A stretch of 64,000 nt of DNA from Pleodorina starrii (Eukaryota > Chlorophyta > Chlorophyceae > Chlamydomonadales > Volvocaceae): positions 789,001 to 853,000 of the forward strand of contig BRXU01000029.1 in the NCBI GenBank assembly GCA_030267565.1. The letters are read 5' to 3'. The stretch's first letter is position 1; every line of letters starts with the position of its first letter. Below are positions 30,328 through 42,000 of this stretch, one piece after another. A program made the translations under genes and the position numbers. Below the pieces are notes generated by a model. The model was not told the DNA's origin. It was given only the letters and a program-made list of their open reading frames with translations, and made no database searches.

Positions 30328-31100
30328 CTCAGTCGGCCCAGTTCAGGGCTGCAGGCGTGTATTACGTGCTTATTGGTAAGTGCCGAGGCGCAGTCGCGAG
30401 CGTCGGTCACAGACTCACGAAAAGAATCGCCCACTCCGCGAGCGGGTAGGTGCCATGCAATTTTGCGAAAGCTCCGAGTGCATGCCACGCCGTCGGTACG
30501 GTCAACCTGCCTGGGTGAAAGGCCCGCCCACGTGCCACGTGCCAGCAAGACCCGCACCCTCGAGCCGGCGCCCCCCATGCCCCTGTGCCACCCACACGCA
30601 TCCACCACCAACCTGCCGCCTGCCGCCCGGCCTCCACACGACACCGCTTTGCCATGCCATACACGACGCCCCGCCGCTAAGAAGCCCCCTCCCCCCTCCC
30701 GCACTTTCTTCCAACAGATCCGCCCCACCAGATGGGGCCAGCACTTCCCCGCCACAATCCTGCCACGCACAGTGGGCCACCGGCTCGGACGCCATTGTGA
30801 CCGTGGCGCCCACCGCTGCCATCTGCCGGGTCCTACTTCACGCACCGTACACCGTATTCACTAACATGGTGGAGCACCACACCACCGAGATCACGGGAAC
30901 CTTTGTTTCCTTCGCCACCGGTAACCCCTTTACAGCGATCAGCCACGGCGCCGACACCGACGACCTGGAGAACAAGTATGACGCCAGCTGCATGTAGGGC
31001 TGCATTTCTGTAACTTTGTCCTGGGCCGCGCCACCGCTGTCAATGTAGGTAAAGTGGTAAACCACCGTCATATCGCCTACAGGCAAGCCCGGGCATCACA
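30328..31100 (-). other. Possible exons of an unidentified minus-strand gene
   Basis: After the acceptor-like TTGCCTGTAG (31069-31060 on the minus strand) a frame runs through DMTVVYHFTYIDSGG and MQLASYLFSR to a possible donor. A second acceptor-like GGCAG at about 30823 opens MAAVGATVTMASEPV. The opposite strand also has a GC3-rich frame here (…NKYDASCM, stop at about 30997), so even the strand is uncertain. No family recognised. Confidence 0.22.
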
Positions 31101-32083
31101 CGCTCAGTCCACACCTTACCGCCCTGCTGCCCACAGGCTGTCGTGCGGGTCTCCGATGCTGGTAAGGCGCTCTTCCCCGCCGTGTGCGTCGCACATGAAT
31201 TACGAGACTGATCTGAACCCCCATATTGGATATGGAGTTATCTGGTTGTATGTTACACGGTCGTGGGGCGTGCAATCTCCTTACCCGAACGTCTACCCAT
31301 ACGAGCCGGGGGGACAAGGGTTAACAGAACGCCTAGAGCGCATTAGTAACATCACGCATGTGCATGAGAAGGAAAGGACAAACGTCCAAAAGACACGGTT
31401 GAGATTGAGACGTGGATCTGGATCTGGATCTTGGAACGGAACGTGATATGTTACATCTTGGGGTGCTTCGGACGAAGCGACGACCAGTCATGCTATCCGC
31501 AGCCTCTCGTAACGGATTTCTGCACTGCCCCGGATGCCGTTGCTGACTGCATGCGGCCCTCAGATCTAAGCAACCATCCGGCAGCCCCATCTCATGAACC
31601 CAATCCTTTTGATTAATAAAAGCGTTCGTGAGGGAATTACGGGTCTGGCCCGGTTCGCAGCATTTGCCCACCATCTGCGTTTCTGCCCATTCCCCTAAGC
31701 ACCAGGCAGGACGGGCCACTCGTCAGTCGTCACGGTATGTACTACCGTACGTCACGCGCGGCGCAACATCCTGCCCACCCGCTCGCCCCTACTTAGCAAC
31801 GCGTCGCCCATCACCTTCATTCGGCCGCACCTTCTGGAAGCATGTAACGTCTGTTATATAACAAATTATACCCAAGATCGGAGGGTTTCCATAATCTCGA
31901 ATCAGCCGTTGCTCACGCTTCTACCGTTTCGGGCCGGGGCAGCTATCAATGACCCGTGGGTCCGCCAAGGTCGGAGGTATATCGATACCCCAACCGGCCT
32001 CGCCATGCCTGTCCTTGCCATCGCGCTCCCGCTACGGTCACAGCCCCCGAATAGAGAAGTTACCGGTCCTCATAAAAAGCTTA
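31101..32083. other. Intergenic, presumed 3' flank of the proline-rich gene
   Basis: No supported coding. A TTACA (TGTAA on the minus strand) at 31451-31455 is a possible polyadenylation signal about 630 bp after the stop of the proline-rich gene. Confidence 0.4.
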
Positions 32084-34237
32084 TTACTGAGTCGGAGGCC
32101 TGGGAGAAGGTGGCGGCGGGGGCCTGGGAGGAGCTGGCGGAGGGGACCTCTGTGGTGGCGGCGGCGTGGGGCTCGGCGGCGGTGGCGGCGACGGAGGCCT
32201 GGGAGAAGGCGGCGGCGGGGGCCTGGGAGGAGCTGGCGGAGGGGACCTCGGCGGTGGCGGCGGCGTGGGGCTCGGCGGCGGTGGCGGCGGCGTGGGGCTC
32301 GGCGGCGGTGGCGGCGGCGTGGGGCTCGGCGGCGGTGGTGGCGACGGAGGCCTGGAAGATGGTGGCGGCGGGGGCCTGGGAGGAGCTGGCGGAGGGGACC
32401 TCGGTGGTGGCGGCGGCGTGGGGCTCGGCGGCGGTGGCGGCGGCGTGGGGCTCGGCGGCGGTGGTGGCGACGGAGGCCTGGAAGAAGGTGGCGGCGGGGG
32501 CCTGGGAGGAGCTGGCGGAGGGGACCTCTGTGGTGGCGGCGGCGTGGGGCTCGGCGGCGGTGGCGGCGGCGTGGGGCTCGGCGGCGGTGGCGGCGACGGA
32601 GGCCTGGGAGAAGGCGGCGGCGGGGGCCTGGGAGGAGCTGGCGGAGGGGACCTCTGTGGTGGCGGCGGCGTGGGGCTCGGCGGCGGTGGCGGCGGCGTGG
32701 GGCTCGGCGGCGGTGGCGGCGACGGAGGCCTGGGAGAAGGCGGCGGCGGGGGCCTGGGAGGAGCTGGCGGAGGGGACCTCGGTGGTGGCGGCGGCGTGGG
32801 GCTCGGCGGCGGTGGCGGCGACGGAGGCCTGGAAGAAGGTGGCGGCGGGGGCCTGGGAGGAGCTGGCGGAGGGGACCTCTGTGGTGGCGGCGGCGTGGGG
32901 CTCGGCGGCGGTGGCGGCGGCGTGGGGCTCGGCGGCGGTGGCGGCGGCGTGGGGCTCGGCGGCGGTGGTGGCGACGGAGGCCTGGAAGAAGGTGGCGGCG
33001 GGGGCCTGGGAGGAGCTGGCGGAGGGGACCTCTGTGGTGGCGGCGGCGTGGGGCTCGGCGGCGGTGGCGGCGGCGTGGGGCTCGGCGGCGGTGGTGGCGA
33101 CGGAGGCCTGGGAGAAGGTGGCGGCGGGGGCCTGGGAGGAGCTGGCAGAGGGGACCTCTGTGGTGGCGGCGGCATGGGGCTCGGCGGCGGTGGCGGCGGC
33201 GTGGGGCTCGGCGGCGGTGGCGGCGACGGAGGCCTGGGAGAAGGCGGCGGCGGGGGCCTGGGAGGAGCTGGCGGAAGGGACCTCTGTGGTGGCGGCGGCG
33301 TGGGGCTCGGCGGCGGTGGCGGCGGCGTGGGGCTCGGCGGCGGTGGCGGCGACGGAGGCCTGGGAGAAGGCGGCGGCGGGGGCCTGGGAGGAGCTGGCGG
33401 AGGGGACCTCGGTGGTGGCGGCGGCGTGGGGCTCGGCGGCGGTGGCGGCGGCGTGGGGCTCGGCGGCGGTGGCGGCGACGGAGGCCTGGGAGAAGGCGGC
33501 GGCGGGGGCCTGGGAGGAGCTGGCGGAAGGGACCTCTGTGGTGGCGGCGGCGTGGGGCTCGGCGGCGGTGGCGGCGACGGAGGCCTGGGAGAAGGCGGCG
33601 GCGGGGGCCTGGGAGGAGCTGGCGGAGGGGACCTCGGTGGTGGCGGCGGCGTGGGGCTCGGCGGCGGTGGCGGCGGCGTGGGGCTCGGCGGCGGTGGCGG
33701 CGACGGAGGCCTGGGAGAAGGCGGCGGCGGGGGCCTGGGAGGAGCTGGCGGAGGGGACCTCGGCGGTGGCGGCGGCGTGGGGCTCGGCGGCGGTGGCGAC
33801 GGCGGGGAGGGCGACCTGGCAGGGGGCGGGGAAGAGGTTGGCGGCTGTCTACGAGGCGATGGGGACGGTGGTGGCGAGCTCGGAGATGGTGGTGACTGGG
33901 GCGAGGTTGATACTGATATGGAGGGAGAGGAAGACCGTCGCGGTGGCCTAGGACGGCGAGGACCTGGAGGAGGGGGCGTTAGCGGTTGCGGGCTGGGAGG
34001 CGGGGGTGATGGAGGGATTGGGCTGGGTGGTGGGGGCGAGGGCGGGATTGGACTGGGTGGCGGGGGCGAGGGCGGGATTGGACTGGGGGGTGGGGGCGAG
34101 GGCGACCGCAATGGTGGTGGAGGCCGAGAGGTCACTGTCGATGACGGTGGCGGTGGCAGCGAACTGGTGGCGGTGGTGGTGTTGACAGAGGCCAGCAGCG
34201 CCCGCCCGTTCCGAGCCACCGACGCGTCCTGCATCAT
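32084..34237 (-). CDS. Extensin-like hydroxyproline-rich wall glycoprotein (Ser-Pro repeats)
   Basis: A 717-residue minus-strand frame ends in TAA at 32086-32084. After about 30 residues containing N-T-T-T it is almost wholly Pro with Ser, Thr, Arg and Ala, in PPSP, PTPPPPPPSPT and RSPPPAPPRPPPP motifs, typical of algal wall HRGPs whose Pro residues are hydroxylated and glycosylated. The N-terminus is doubtful. The ATG at 34237 lacks a signal peptide. A better one (MSPIYRQLLAFLYAAALAAL) starts at 34409 in another frame and would join in phase through a 61-bp intron (donor 34289, acceptor CAG before 34228), giving about 754 residues. No pherophorin domain is seen C-terminally. Plus-strand frames over the same DNA are shadows of the repeat. 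Confidence 0.7.
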   Translation of the reverse strand: MMQDASVARNGRALLASVNTTTATSSLPPPPSSTVTSRPPPPLRSPSPPPPSPIPPSPPPPSPIPPSPPPPSPIPPSPPPPSPQPLTPPPPGPRRPRPPRRSSSPSISVSTSPQSPPSPSSPPPSPSPRRQPPTSSPPPARSPSPPSPPPPSPTPPPPPRSPPPAPPRPPPPPSPRPPSPPPPPSPTPPPPPPSPTPPPPPRSPPPAPPRPPPPPSPRPPSPPPPPSPTPPPPQRSLPPAPPRPPPPPSPRPPSPPPPPSPTPPPPPPSPTPPPPPRSPPPAPPRPPPPPSPRPPSPPPPPSPTPPPPPPSPTPPPPQRSLPPAPPRPPPPPSPRPPSPPPPPSPTPPPPPPSPMPPPPQRSPLPAPPRPPPPPSPRPPSPPPPPSPTPPPPPPSPTPPPPQRSPPPAPPRPPPPPSSRPPSPPPPPSPTPPPPPPSPTPPPPPPSPTPPPPQRSPPPAPPRPPPPPSSRPPSPPPPPSPTPPPPPRSPPPAPPRPPPPPSPRPPSPPPPPSPTPPPPPPSPTPPPPQRSPPPAPPRPPPPPSPRPPSPPPPPSPTPPPPPPSPTPPPPQRSPPPAPPRPPPPPSSRPPSPPPPPSPTPPPPPPSPTPPPPPRSPPPAPPRPPPPPSSRPPSPPPPPSPTPPPPPPSPTPPPPPPSPTPPPPPRSPPPAPPRPPPPPSPRPPSPPPPPSPTPPPPQRSPPPAPPRPPPPPSPRPPTQ
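32087..33830. repeat. Coding tandem repeat, unit about 126 bp with internal 36-bp subrepeats
   Basis: Roughly fourteen units alternate a GGCCTGGGAGGAGCTGGCGG segment with one to three copies of a GGCGTGGGGCTCGGCGGCGG subunit. Copy number of the subunit varies between units, the pattern expected from unequal exchange or slippage. All units keep the minus-strand frame. Confidence 0.9.
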
Positions 34238-34409
34238 GAGCGACGGATCGGTACATCGGTTTCGGTTTACAGAGGACCCGTTGGATCACCGTTCGTGCCA
34301 TGGTGGGGGCGGGGGTCAGCGAGTATCGCAGTTGTGGGAAGGACGGGGGCAACGCAGCCAAGGCAGCAGCATAGAGGAAGGCAAGCAACTGTCGATAGAT
34401 AGGACTCAT

Positions 34410-37400
34410 GCGGCGGGATATCCCCTCGTGGTGACGTAAGCATTTCTGGGGGTCGCACAGCGTGCACCGCTCGATTCGCCGGAAGCTGGCCGTTTCACAG
34501 TCAGTCACGTGCACGACAAACGTGGTGTGTTCGCAGCCACAGAGGCCACAACGGCCACAAATGGAAGATCTACTTCTCGCCGATCCCGGTCGTTCGTCCT
34601 TGTGTCTTTTCATTGAGGAGGATTGGGGTGTCAAGGGCCCATCCAGTTGGTGCGACTTCTTGAGAGGCTCGTGGCGAAATCCCCGGGGGTAGTGGGTTTC
34701 GGAGGATCGGAGCCTTCTTCCCGCGCGGGCTCGCTTCTGCCTGTCTGGATGACTCGTGCTGTCTGGTCTGGTCTGGGTGTGCGCCTCGGCTGCGTGCCCT
34801 GCTCGCCTCCGGTGCAGCGCACGGCCAGCAGCTGGCTCGTTGGCTCCCCTCTGCACGAGTCTGGAGCCCACTGTAACAAACCACGCACATACGAACGTAA
34901 CGCTCACTTGCCTGCTGCCGTTGCTGCAGCAGCTCCTGGCCAGGAGATGCAGCCTTAGCGGTCATAGCTCCTGCAGGGGAACCGATCGGGTGCAGGATGT
35001 ACAAGTCAGGCGGCAAAGGGGGAAGGAGGAAGTGTTCGGGCCGCGGTGCCCACGCGCGGGCAGACGGACGGATCGCCGGGATCGCCGCCGACGCCGATCG
35101 CCCGTGGCGGATTCCGCAGCTCATATTGCCCACGTGTTGTTGCGAAATGGATGCGGTCAAACATTTCTACCCCGGATTTTTATGGTTATTGCTATGTAGT
35201 TTTCGTTTGTTGTGTGTAATTCAGGAAAACGGCATCGTAAACTGGCCTCAGGTCCCGTCCCAGATCCCGTCCCGTACCATTTACGAACACCAGCGACAGG
35301 GCGAAGACCAGGAGCGCCGCGGTCGGCCTCACTTGCCAACGCGGCCTGACTGCATGAGGTATTGCCGTCTCGACCATGGTTGTGGCGCGTTCGAGGGACA
35401 GCAACCGACCCACCCTGGCTTGATGAGGATGGCTTCCTGAAACAAAAGAGCACGCATATCTCAAATCAAATTCACTATACAAATTAAACAAACAGTTCAC
35501 ATAACAAGGTTGCTATGGCAGGTATTCGCGAGCCCGTGTGCAGTGGTCGTCGATTGCATGGCGGGCCTGTCATTACTCAATGAAACAGGCCTAGCCCTAC
35601 CTGTTCTAGCATTCACTGTTACAATTTTCATAGCCGGCTGTCTTTGTTTGCTGAAAACTTGAAGTAGAAAATGATCAGCTGTACGGGCGCGGACGGCACG
35701 CACCTTACTTGCCACCTTGGTTTCTCTGAGGCGTTTCACGCGGGTACTGTGACCCACACTAAATCAATGGATTTTGTACTATTATTAAATACATGTTATT
35801 TCGTAGTTGGCAATGCTATTGGTATGCGGACGTCGGTAGACAAAGGTGACAGCTACCCAGATACTATTACAGCGGTAAGTTATGGCACTTTGTGATATAG
35901 AAAAAAGATTTGTTGTGACGGCCTGCAAATGCCCAATTGAGATGTCTCGTCGGCACCGGTACGTTGGGAAATTATGTTTGGGCTAAATGAGATTGACTCT
36001 GAGAACCTTTAGAAATAATTGTTTGACGTAAGTATTCCTTAAATGACTCCATCGGGAAAACTGTCGGTGAAACTGTCGGTGAAATTTGACGATGATCTGA
36101 AAACCAAAGTGCGTGCTGGGCGTGCTGTGACCAATGAGACCAATCCATGCGCAATAAGTTCCAGCTTAGCCGAGGCGAAGCCGTAATGACCAAATAAAAT
36201 AACTTCACTTCGGCAGGCCGCATGTGTGATGGTTGACGTGAGAACTTATGGCGGCAAGCGGCAAGCCCAGGGTCACCGGCGCTGATTCATCTCAGCCGGG
36301 GCCCAGACGCTAGGTGGAAGAAAGTAACCCTAATCATTGTTTTGTGTGATGTACATTGTATAAAAGCAAACGGCACTCTCTGCAGCAAAAGCATACTTTG
36401 ACGCCATGGCTTGAAGAGCATGCGGACACCGGCATTTCAGCGGACCTCAGCGGACAGCTCCAAACCTTCGTGGTAATATAAGTATTACATATCTTCAAAA
36501 ATCATTGTGTCGAAGGGCCCGTCTGTCGTAACCACGGCGAGCGCGGGCGGCGGTAGCGGTGGGACGCATGATTTATAGTCATTATAGAATCGCGGCGACA
36601 CAGCGCGGCGAATGAGAAGCGATTGGCGCAGAGGTAGGGCGAGGTCCATGCGGGTCCAGGTGCTCAAGAAAACAACGCTTCCATTGTTCCATATGGCGCT
36701 CGGACCGTTAGGGTCCCTTAGTAAGCTAACAAGTCTTTTCAAACCTTCTTAGTGCAAATCGAACCTGCCCTGCCACTTCCAGTGGTCTGAACTGTTTCTT
36801 AAACACCTTTTTTATTTATTCTGGGTCTCTGGTGTAAGCGGCCCAAGTACCAGAGTCGTGCACGTTTGTGCCGCGCGATTCGAAATCTTACAAACTGCGG
36901 CGCCATCAATACTATCGTCAATCCGCGCGTACCATAAACCAATGTAATTCATGTATTAAGTGAAATAACTGTCCACACACCTGCATCGATCCGCAACTAT
37001 CGCCCGCCTGTCGCCCGCCAGCCAGTGTGCGAACTGCCGCGTGCTTTGATTTGATTACGAGCACTTTTTGTGATGGTGAGAGAAATGAGGGTGCGGGTCG
37101 AGACCGGAGAACAATGTGACCCCCTATTCCCGTGCTCTGGATTCAAAATATACGCGGCCCCCGGTCAGTCACCAAGATCGCAGGTACCGGTCCCAGACGC
37201 TCCCAGGGTGCACAGCCCCTCGCAGCCGCTTCGCAGCGAGATCGTCTTCATTATAACCCCTCGGCAAGGTAGACAAACAAAGAAGCCGGTCGGTCGCTCG
37301 GTCCTTCCGTGTGCAGCCCTGTGCAGCAAGCCGGAATACTGGCAAGTATGAGGCCCCGCAACGCAATGCGAGCTGCATCTTACAACGTTATGAGGGCGGG

Positions 37401-37983
37401 TCGCCTTAAAGCGACGCACGCGCTCCTCGGACCACTTGCTGTTGCTGCTGCTGTGCTCAGCCGCCCGCTGCCGGGCTTGCCAGGACCTGTCAGACGCAGG
37501 CAGTCCCATGTCGTTGAAGCCGTGCGTCACGGACTCTTCAGGGGCAGTGACCGTCGAGCGCTTGCTTACACGGAACGAACCTTGCTCGGCTCATTGTGCG
37601 GAGATCCTGACCGGAAATTTGCCTTCCGAGCTCAGACCCCACGCGCCCCACATCCGCACGTCACGGAGAGAGCGCCGCACCCGCACGCACCTGCCACCCA
37701 GGGACACCGTAACCGATTGTGTGATGCGCGTCAGCTGCCAATCGGTTACACACACACACACACACTGGCACGCATCCGCCCCTCACATCGCGCACCGACC
37801 GACCGACCCAGAAGCCCACCACCCATTTCTTTGTCGCCCGGATGCCGCCCACCCCCGAGCAACAACCCTCGAGTTTCCGAGGAGCAACCGAACTGAACTT
37901 CCGCCCACGCAGCGCAGCCGCGTCCCCGGCCAACCTTCGAACCTTCGTGGCCTTCCACATGCCGCACGCACCGAGCCCGCGTT
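34410..37983. other. Mostly non-coding; AT-rich from about 35440 to 37060
   Basis: No gene with splice or motif support. The middle 1.6 kb is clearly poorer in GC than its surroundings. A minus-strand frame upstream of 34409 is Cys-rich (CGRCGLCGCE … CTLCDPQKC) and could be 5' coding or leader sequence of the proline-rich gene, but this cannot be decided. A Cys-containing plus frame at 37440-37640 lacks a start and a donor. A (CA)n tract lies at about 37748-37766. Confidence 0.4.
36490..36740 (-). other. Possible orphan exon
   Basis: A minus-strand frame of about 83 residues has balanced composition (GPSAIWNNGSVVFLST … DGPFDTMIFED) and ends at a donor-like GTAATA. The 'N-G-S … G-P-F … F-E-D' pattern loosely recalls some sugar-hydrolase-like proteins, but that is a guess. 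No partner exon was found. Confidence 0.2.
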
Positions 37984-37984
37984 A

Positions 37985-38209
37985 CCCATATGCCGTACGC
38001 CTATAACCGCCACAAATGTGAGCGCCACACATCCCGCCCTATCTTCTTCCTTATTATGTACGGTAATGCAAAACACAAAACAACGCGAATGAGGCTTAAA
38101 GAGCCAATGCGGCAGCTGCAGCCACTGCTGGCTCTCTGCTGCTAGCCTGCATCAGCGCCAGTGGGCTACCCCGCCGCATTGCTGTACACCGGCGCAGCAG
38201 CTCTGTTGT
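37985..38209 (+). repeat. Dispersed repeat of about 222 bp, copy 1
   Basis: From ACCCATATGCCGTACGCCT to CAGCAGCTCTGTTGTTG this matches 43619-43837 with about a dozen substitutions and small indels; flanks on both sides differ. No terminal inverted repeat or target duplication is obvious. Confidence 0.85.
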
Positions 38210-39041
38210 TGACCTAGTACGTCATATCATGTCAAATCAGCAGCCCAAACAACATACCGGAAATGTCGAATGTGTACCGCATGCTGCGCTGTCCGACCCA
38301 CAACAGCAGCGCAGCGTACCCGAGGTACCTGACCTGACCTGACCTGAAGCAAAGCGTGGATACACGCCAACATGCGGGCGTTGGAGCGCAAAAAACCCGT
38401 CTGCTACGGTATGACGCCAATTGCTGAATCCACACTGTGCACATGCGTGCTGGTCATACTCGATGTCATCGCCGCGAACCGCCCCCTGCACCCCCTGCAC
38501 CCACTGCAGCTGAACGGCTGGCTGACGCTGCGGCGTTCCCGAGCGGCAGTGGCGGCGTGCACGCCAGTAATGGCGGCGCGGGCGGCCAAGCACGTGACGT
38601 GCGTTCAAAATCGGTTCGATGCCTTCATCACCAACACCTGTGACATCCGGTGCATCAACCCAACCCCACCCTGCACCTCGTCGTTGCCACTCTCGGCACG
38701 GTGCAGGAATGGGTCGGGAGATACATAAGCAGCAGCAGCAGCAGCAGCTGCAGTGTGTGCGTTACACGTTGGAATGGTCGCTTGCGGAGTTGCTCGTCCC
38801 GATTACGTACAACACAACCGTCGCGGGTCCCTCTGCGGCCCTTACGCAAGGCCGACCTGGTGATGGGCCGCCAGCCCCTTCAGCCCCGTCGCGCTACGAG
38901 CGAACAGCCGCCCTAAGGTCTAAGGCCTCAGGGTAGTTAGCTACCTTGACCTTGAACTGGAGATCCCAACCGCCGCAACCGACCAACGATGGAAACACCA
39001 CTTCACACCTCATTACGCCCCACCACCGCACCGCCCAGCGT
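38210..39041. other. 3' flank of the MYND gene
   Basis: No independent gene supported. TTACA at 38762-38766 (TGTAA on the minus strand) is a plausible polyadenylation signal about 280 bp after the MYND stop. An AGC microsatellite lies at 38728-38748. Confidence 0.45.
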
Positions 39042-42000
39042 CTAACCGCCGCCGCCGCCCTGCTGCGTCTGTCGCGGCCCCCTCCGGCCTCCGCTGCACA
39101 CCTCCTTGTGCCCCGCCCACCAGTCCGCTACTTGGCAGCCCCGGCCGCAGTAGCCCGCCTCACCGCAGCCGCTGCAGGCCTGCAGCCGCAGCTCCGCCTC
39201 ACTGTCGCCGTCCAGGTTGGTGCAGGCGGGGTTGGCGCAGCGGCGGGGCAGCCGCCGGCGGGCCTCCTCGGGTGGCGGCAGCGGCAGCACGCCCGCGCCT
39301 CCCCTCGCCGCCGTCGCCGCCGCCAGCTCTCCGGAAAGTGTCCGCAGGGCAGCCACCCCCGCCTGGTCTATGGTTCCCGCTCGCAGCTCCTCCAGGCAGG
39401 CGGCCTCCACCGCGCGGTGGGCCCGGGCCGTCTCCTCCTTCCCCCACAGCCCCGCACCGCCCTCCCTTTCTCGGAATGCCCGAGACGCGAACAGAACCAT
39501 GCCGAGCAGCTGTGCCGCATCCATGTCAATAAACAACAGCCGCCGCCAGCCGCCGACGCTGTCGGCGGCGGCTGCAGTAGTGGTGGCGGCGGCTTCAGAT
39601 TTGGTGGCGCCGCTCTCAGCAGTGCTGCTGTCAGCCGCCACCACCACCGCCGCCGCCGCCGCCGTCCCACTGCTGTCGGCAGGCTCCGGCGCCGGCGTCT
39701 CTGCGCCGCACCGCGCCGCCGCCGCCGACTCCGGCGCTGCCAGCTGCAAGCCGGCTCCACTGCCCGCAGCCTCCGCCTCGTCCGCCGTCAGGCAACGGGC
39801 TGCGAGCGCGGGAAGCCCCCGCAGCAGTGGCTGCAGCGCTGCATCCCATCCGGCCGGCTGGCTAACGCCCGAGACGAACCGCGTGTCAGCGTTCATCAGC
39901 GACAGCTTTGCCAGTCTCGACAGCGGCGGCAGCCACTCGCCGGCGGCGTACGACAGGAGATCCGAAAGCTGCCGCTGGGCCGCCGCCTGTTGGTCCTCTG
40001 GTGGCGGTGGCGCCGCCTCCATGCAGTCCAAGACGCCGCGGACCGCTTGCAGCGCCCACTGGTAGATGGGATCGGCCAGGGCGGCGGCGTCGGCCAGGCC
40101 GGTGTTTCCCTCCGAATCCGCCGCCACCAGCCGCCGCCACAGCAGCTTGCCCAGGGTCGTCACCAGCGCCGCCGCCTGATCACGGTTGCCGTACGCCAGG
40201 GCCTGGACCAGGTGGGGGCTGTCCGGGTTGGTGGCCTGCAGGACAGCGGCCGCCTCGGGGCAGTGCGGCTCCCGGGCGGCGCGGCGCAGCAGCAGCTCCA
40301 GGCAGGGCAGCCAGCCCGCGGACAGGGCGGCCGCCTGGTACGGTGTAGGCGGTGGCGGAGGCAGCGCCATCACGTGCTCGGGCGGCGGCGCTGCAGGCGA
40401 AGATCGACAGATGAAGAGGGTTGTCAGTGCCATGACCATGCCATGCCGAAGAAGTACGAATGTGTGCACCTGCCATGGCGCCACTATGCGGCTGTGCATT
40501 TCCATGGCGCTGTCCGTAGCCACAACGTCCAGCGGGCCACATAGGAAGGGCCAGCGGAATGCGCCGATGGGCTCTCTCACACACAGGGAGGGCTCTAGCG
40601 GGGAGACGGAGAACCACCACTTTGGACTGCGTCAATGCCCGCAGTCAATGACCGCACATGCGGTAAACCGAGTCCGCCGACGCGAGGTCGTAATGATGGT
40701 GGCAGCTGACGGCTGACAGCTGCTCCCGCCCCAACAGCGCAGTGACCCACACTCCTGGGCCGCTACTGGGCCACTGGGACACCGCCGTTTTCCACTGGCG
40801 GCTTCATTGATCTGGGTTCTTAGCCTTCGTAGCCTTCTAAGTTCTCAACACATGCCTTCGAGAAGTGTCACGCCTGCAACAGATATGTGCATGCATGCTC
40901 CAACCCCGACCCCGCCCCTCCGAATGCTCCGAGTGCCACCACAAAACCCCACTCACCCCACTCATCCGGTTCCGCCATCATCAGCCTTGCCGCCCCCGCC
41001 GCCAGCTGCTTACTCTCCGCCAGCCGCATCCCGTGTCGTGCAGTGGCGAAGGTTAGCTGCCAGCACTCGTCCACCTCCACCACCCAGGCCGGGAGCCCCG
41101 CCCGCGGCTCCAACAGCGGGTGAGCGTGGGCCAGTGCCCGGACGGCCACCAATGCGGCGTCGACAGGTGCGAGCGCTGCCAGCACCTGTGGCTGACACGT
41201 CGGCCGCGGCTCGCCACCGGCTCCGGAGCCGCCGCTGCCGCCGCCGCCACGAATCGTCGCCGGGTCCGCGGCCTTCATCAACGCGACCGTCCATCGGACG
41301 ATTCGAAGCAGCAGCCGCACACTCGCGCGGCGGCCCGGCGGCGGCGGCGCAGATGCATCTGAGCCGTCAGGCAGCGAAGCGATCAGGGCCAGTGGCGCCA
41401 TGACGTCCAGCTGAGGACATATGACCCATGGGTCGGCGTTGCTCGGCCTCGCAGCCGCCACCGCCGCCAAATCCACTCGGCTGCCGTCGGCCGCAAGGAC
41501 CGGGATTTGGCGCAGCAGTTCCGGCTCGAAGCCGTACGACGGCCCGCCGTCGGCTGCACACAGCGCCGCCAAGCCGTGCAGCTGGGCAGCGGTCCGGATG
41601 CAGCGGCCTGACAGCACCTGCTGCATCAGGCGCGTGACGGAGCTGGCCGCGCCGCCGTCGGACGCCAGTGTATTTATGCTTTGAAACAACATCAGGAACA
41701 AATGGGAAGCGCTGCTCCGCGCGTCCGCTGCCCTGCCCCCCGCCTCGCCGCCCCCATGCGGTGCCATCACAGCCTCTGGCGGCAGCAGCAGGCGGTGCAG
41801 CACCCCGCGACACGTGTGTTCCACCAAGCCGCTGTCGTGCAGCGCCGCCGCCAGCTCCCCCCCAAAGCTCCAGTCGCCGCCGCCGCCGTCGCGGGCCGTG
41901 CCAAGCTCGAAGGCGTATACTGCGAGGCTGTCGATGACAACAGCGCATCCAGTCAGCAGGACCTCCAGTCGCTCGACCGTGCGCGCCAGACTCCGGCGCA

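Noticed and set aside
31909..34439. Plus-strand frames of 680 and 757 residues (Ala/Trp/Glu- and Gly-rich)
   Set aside because: They are shadows of the 126-bp repeat whose minus strand encodes the Ser-Pro protein; the repeat period keeps all frames open.
37348..38092. Overlapping plus-strand frames with a hydrophobic start (LLLLLLCSAARC…)
   Set aside because: The Cys-rich frame has no ATG, and no donor links it to another exon; the other frame is Arg-rich and runs into a repeat.
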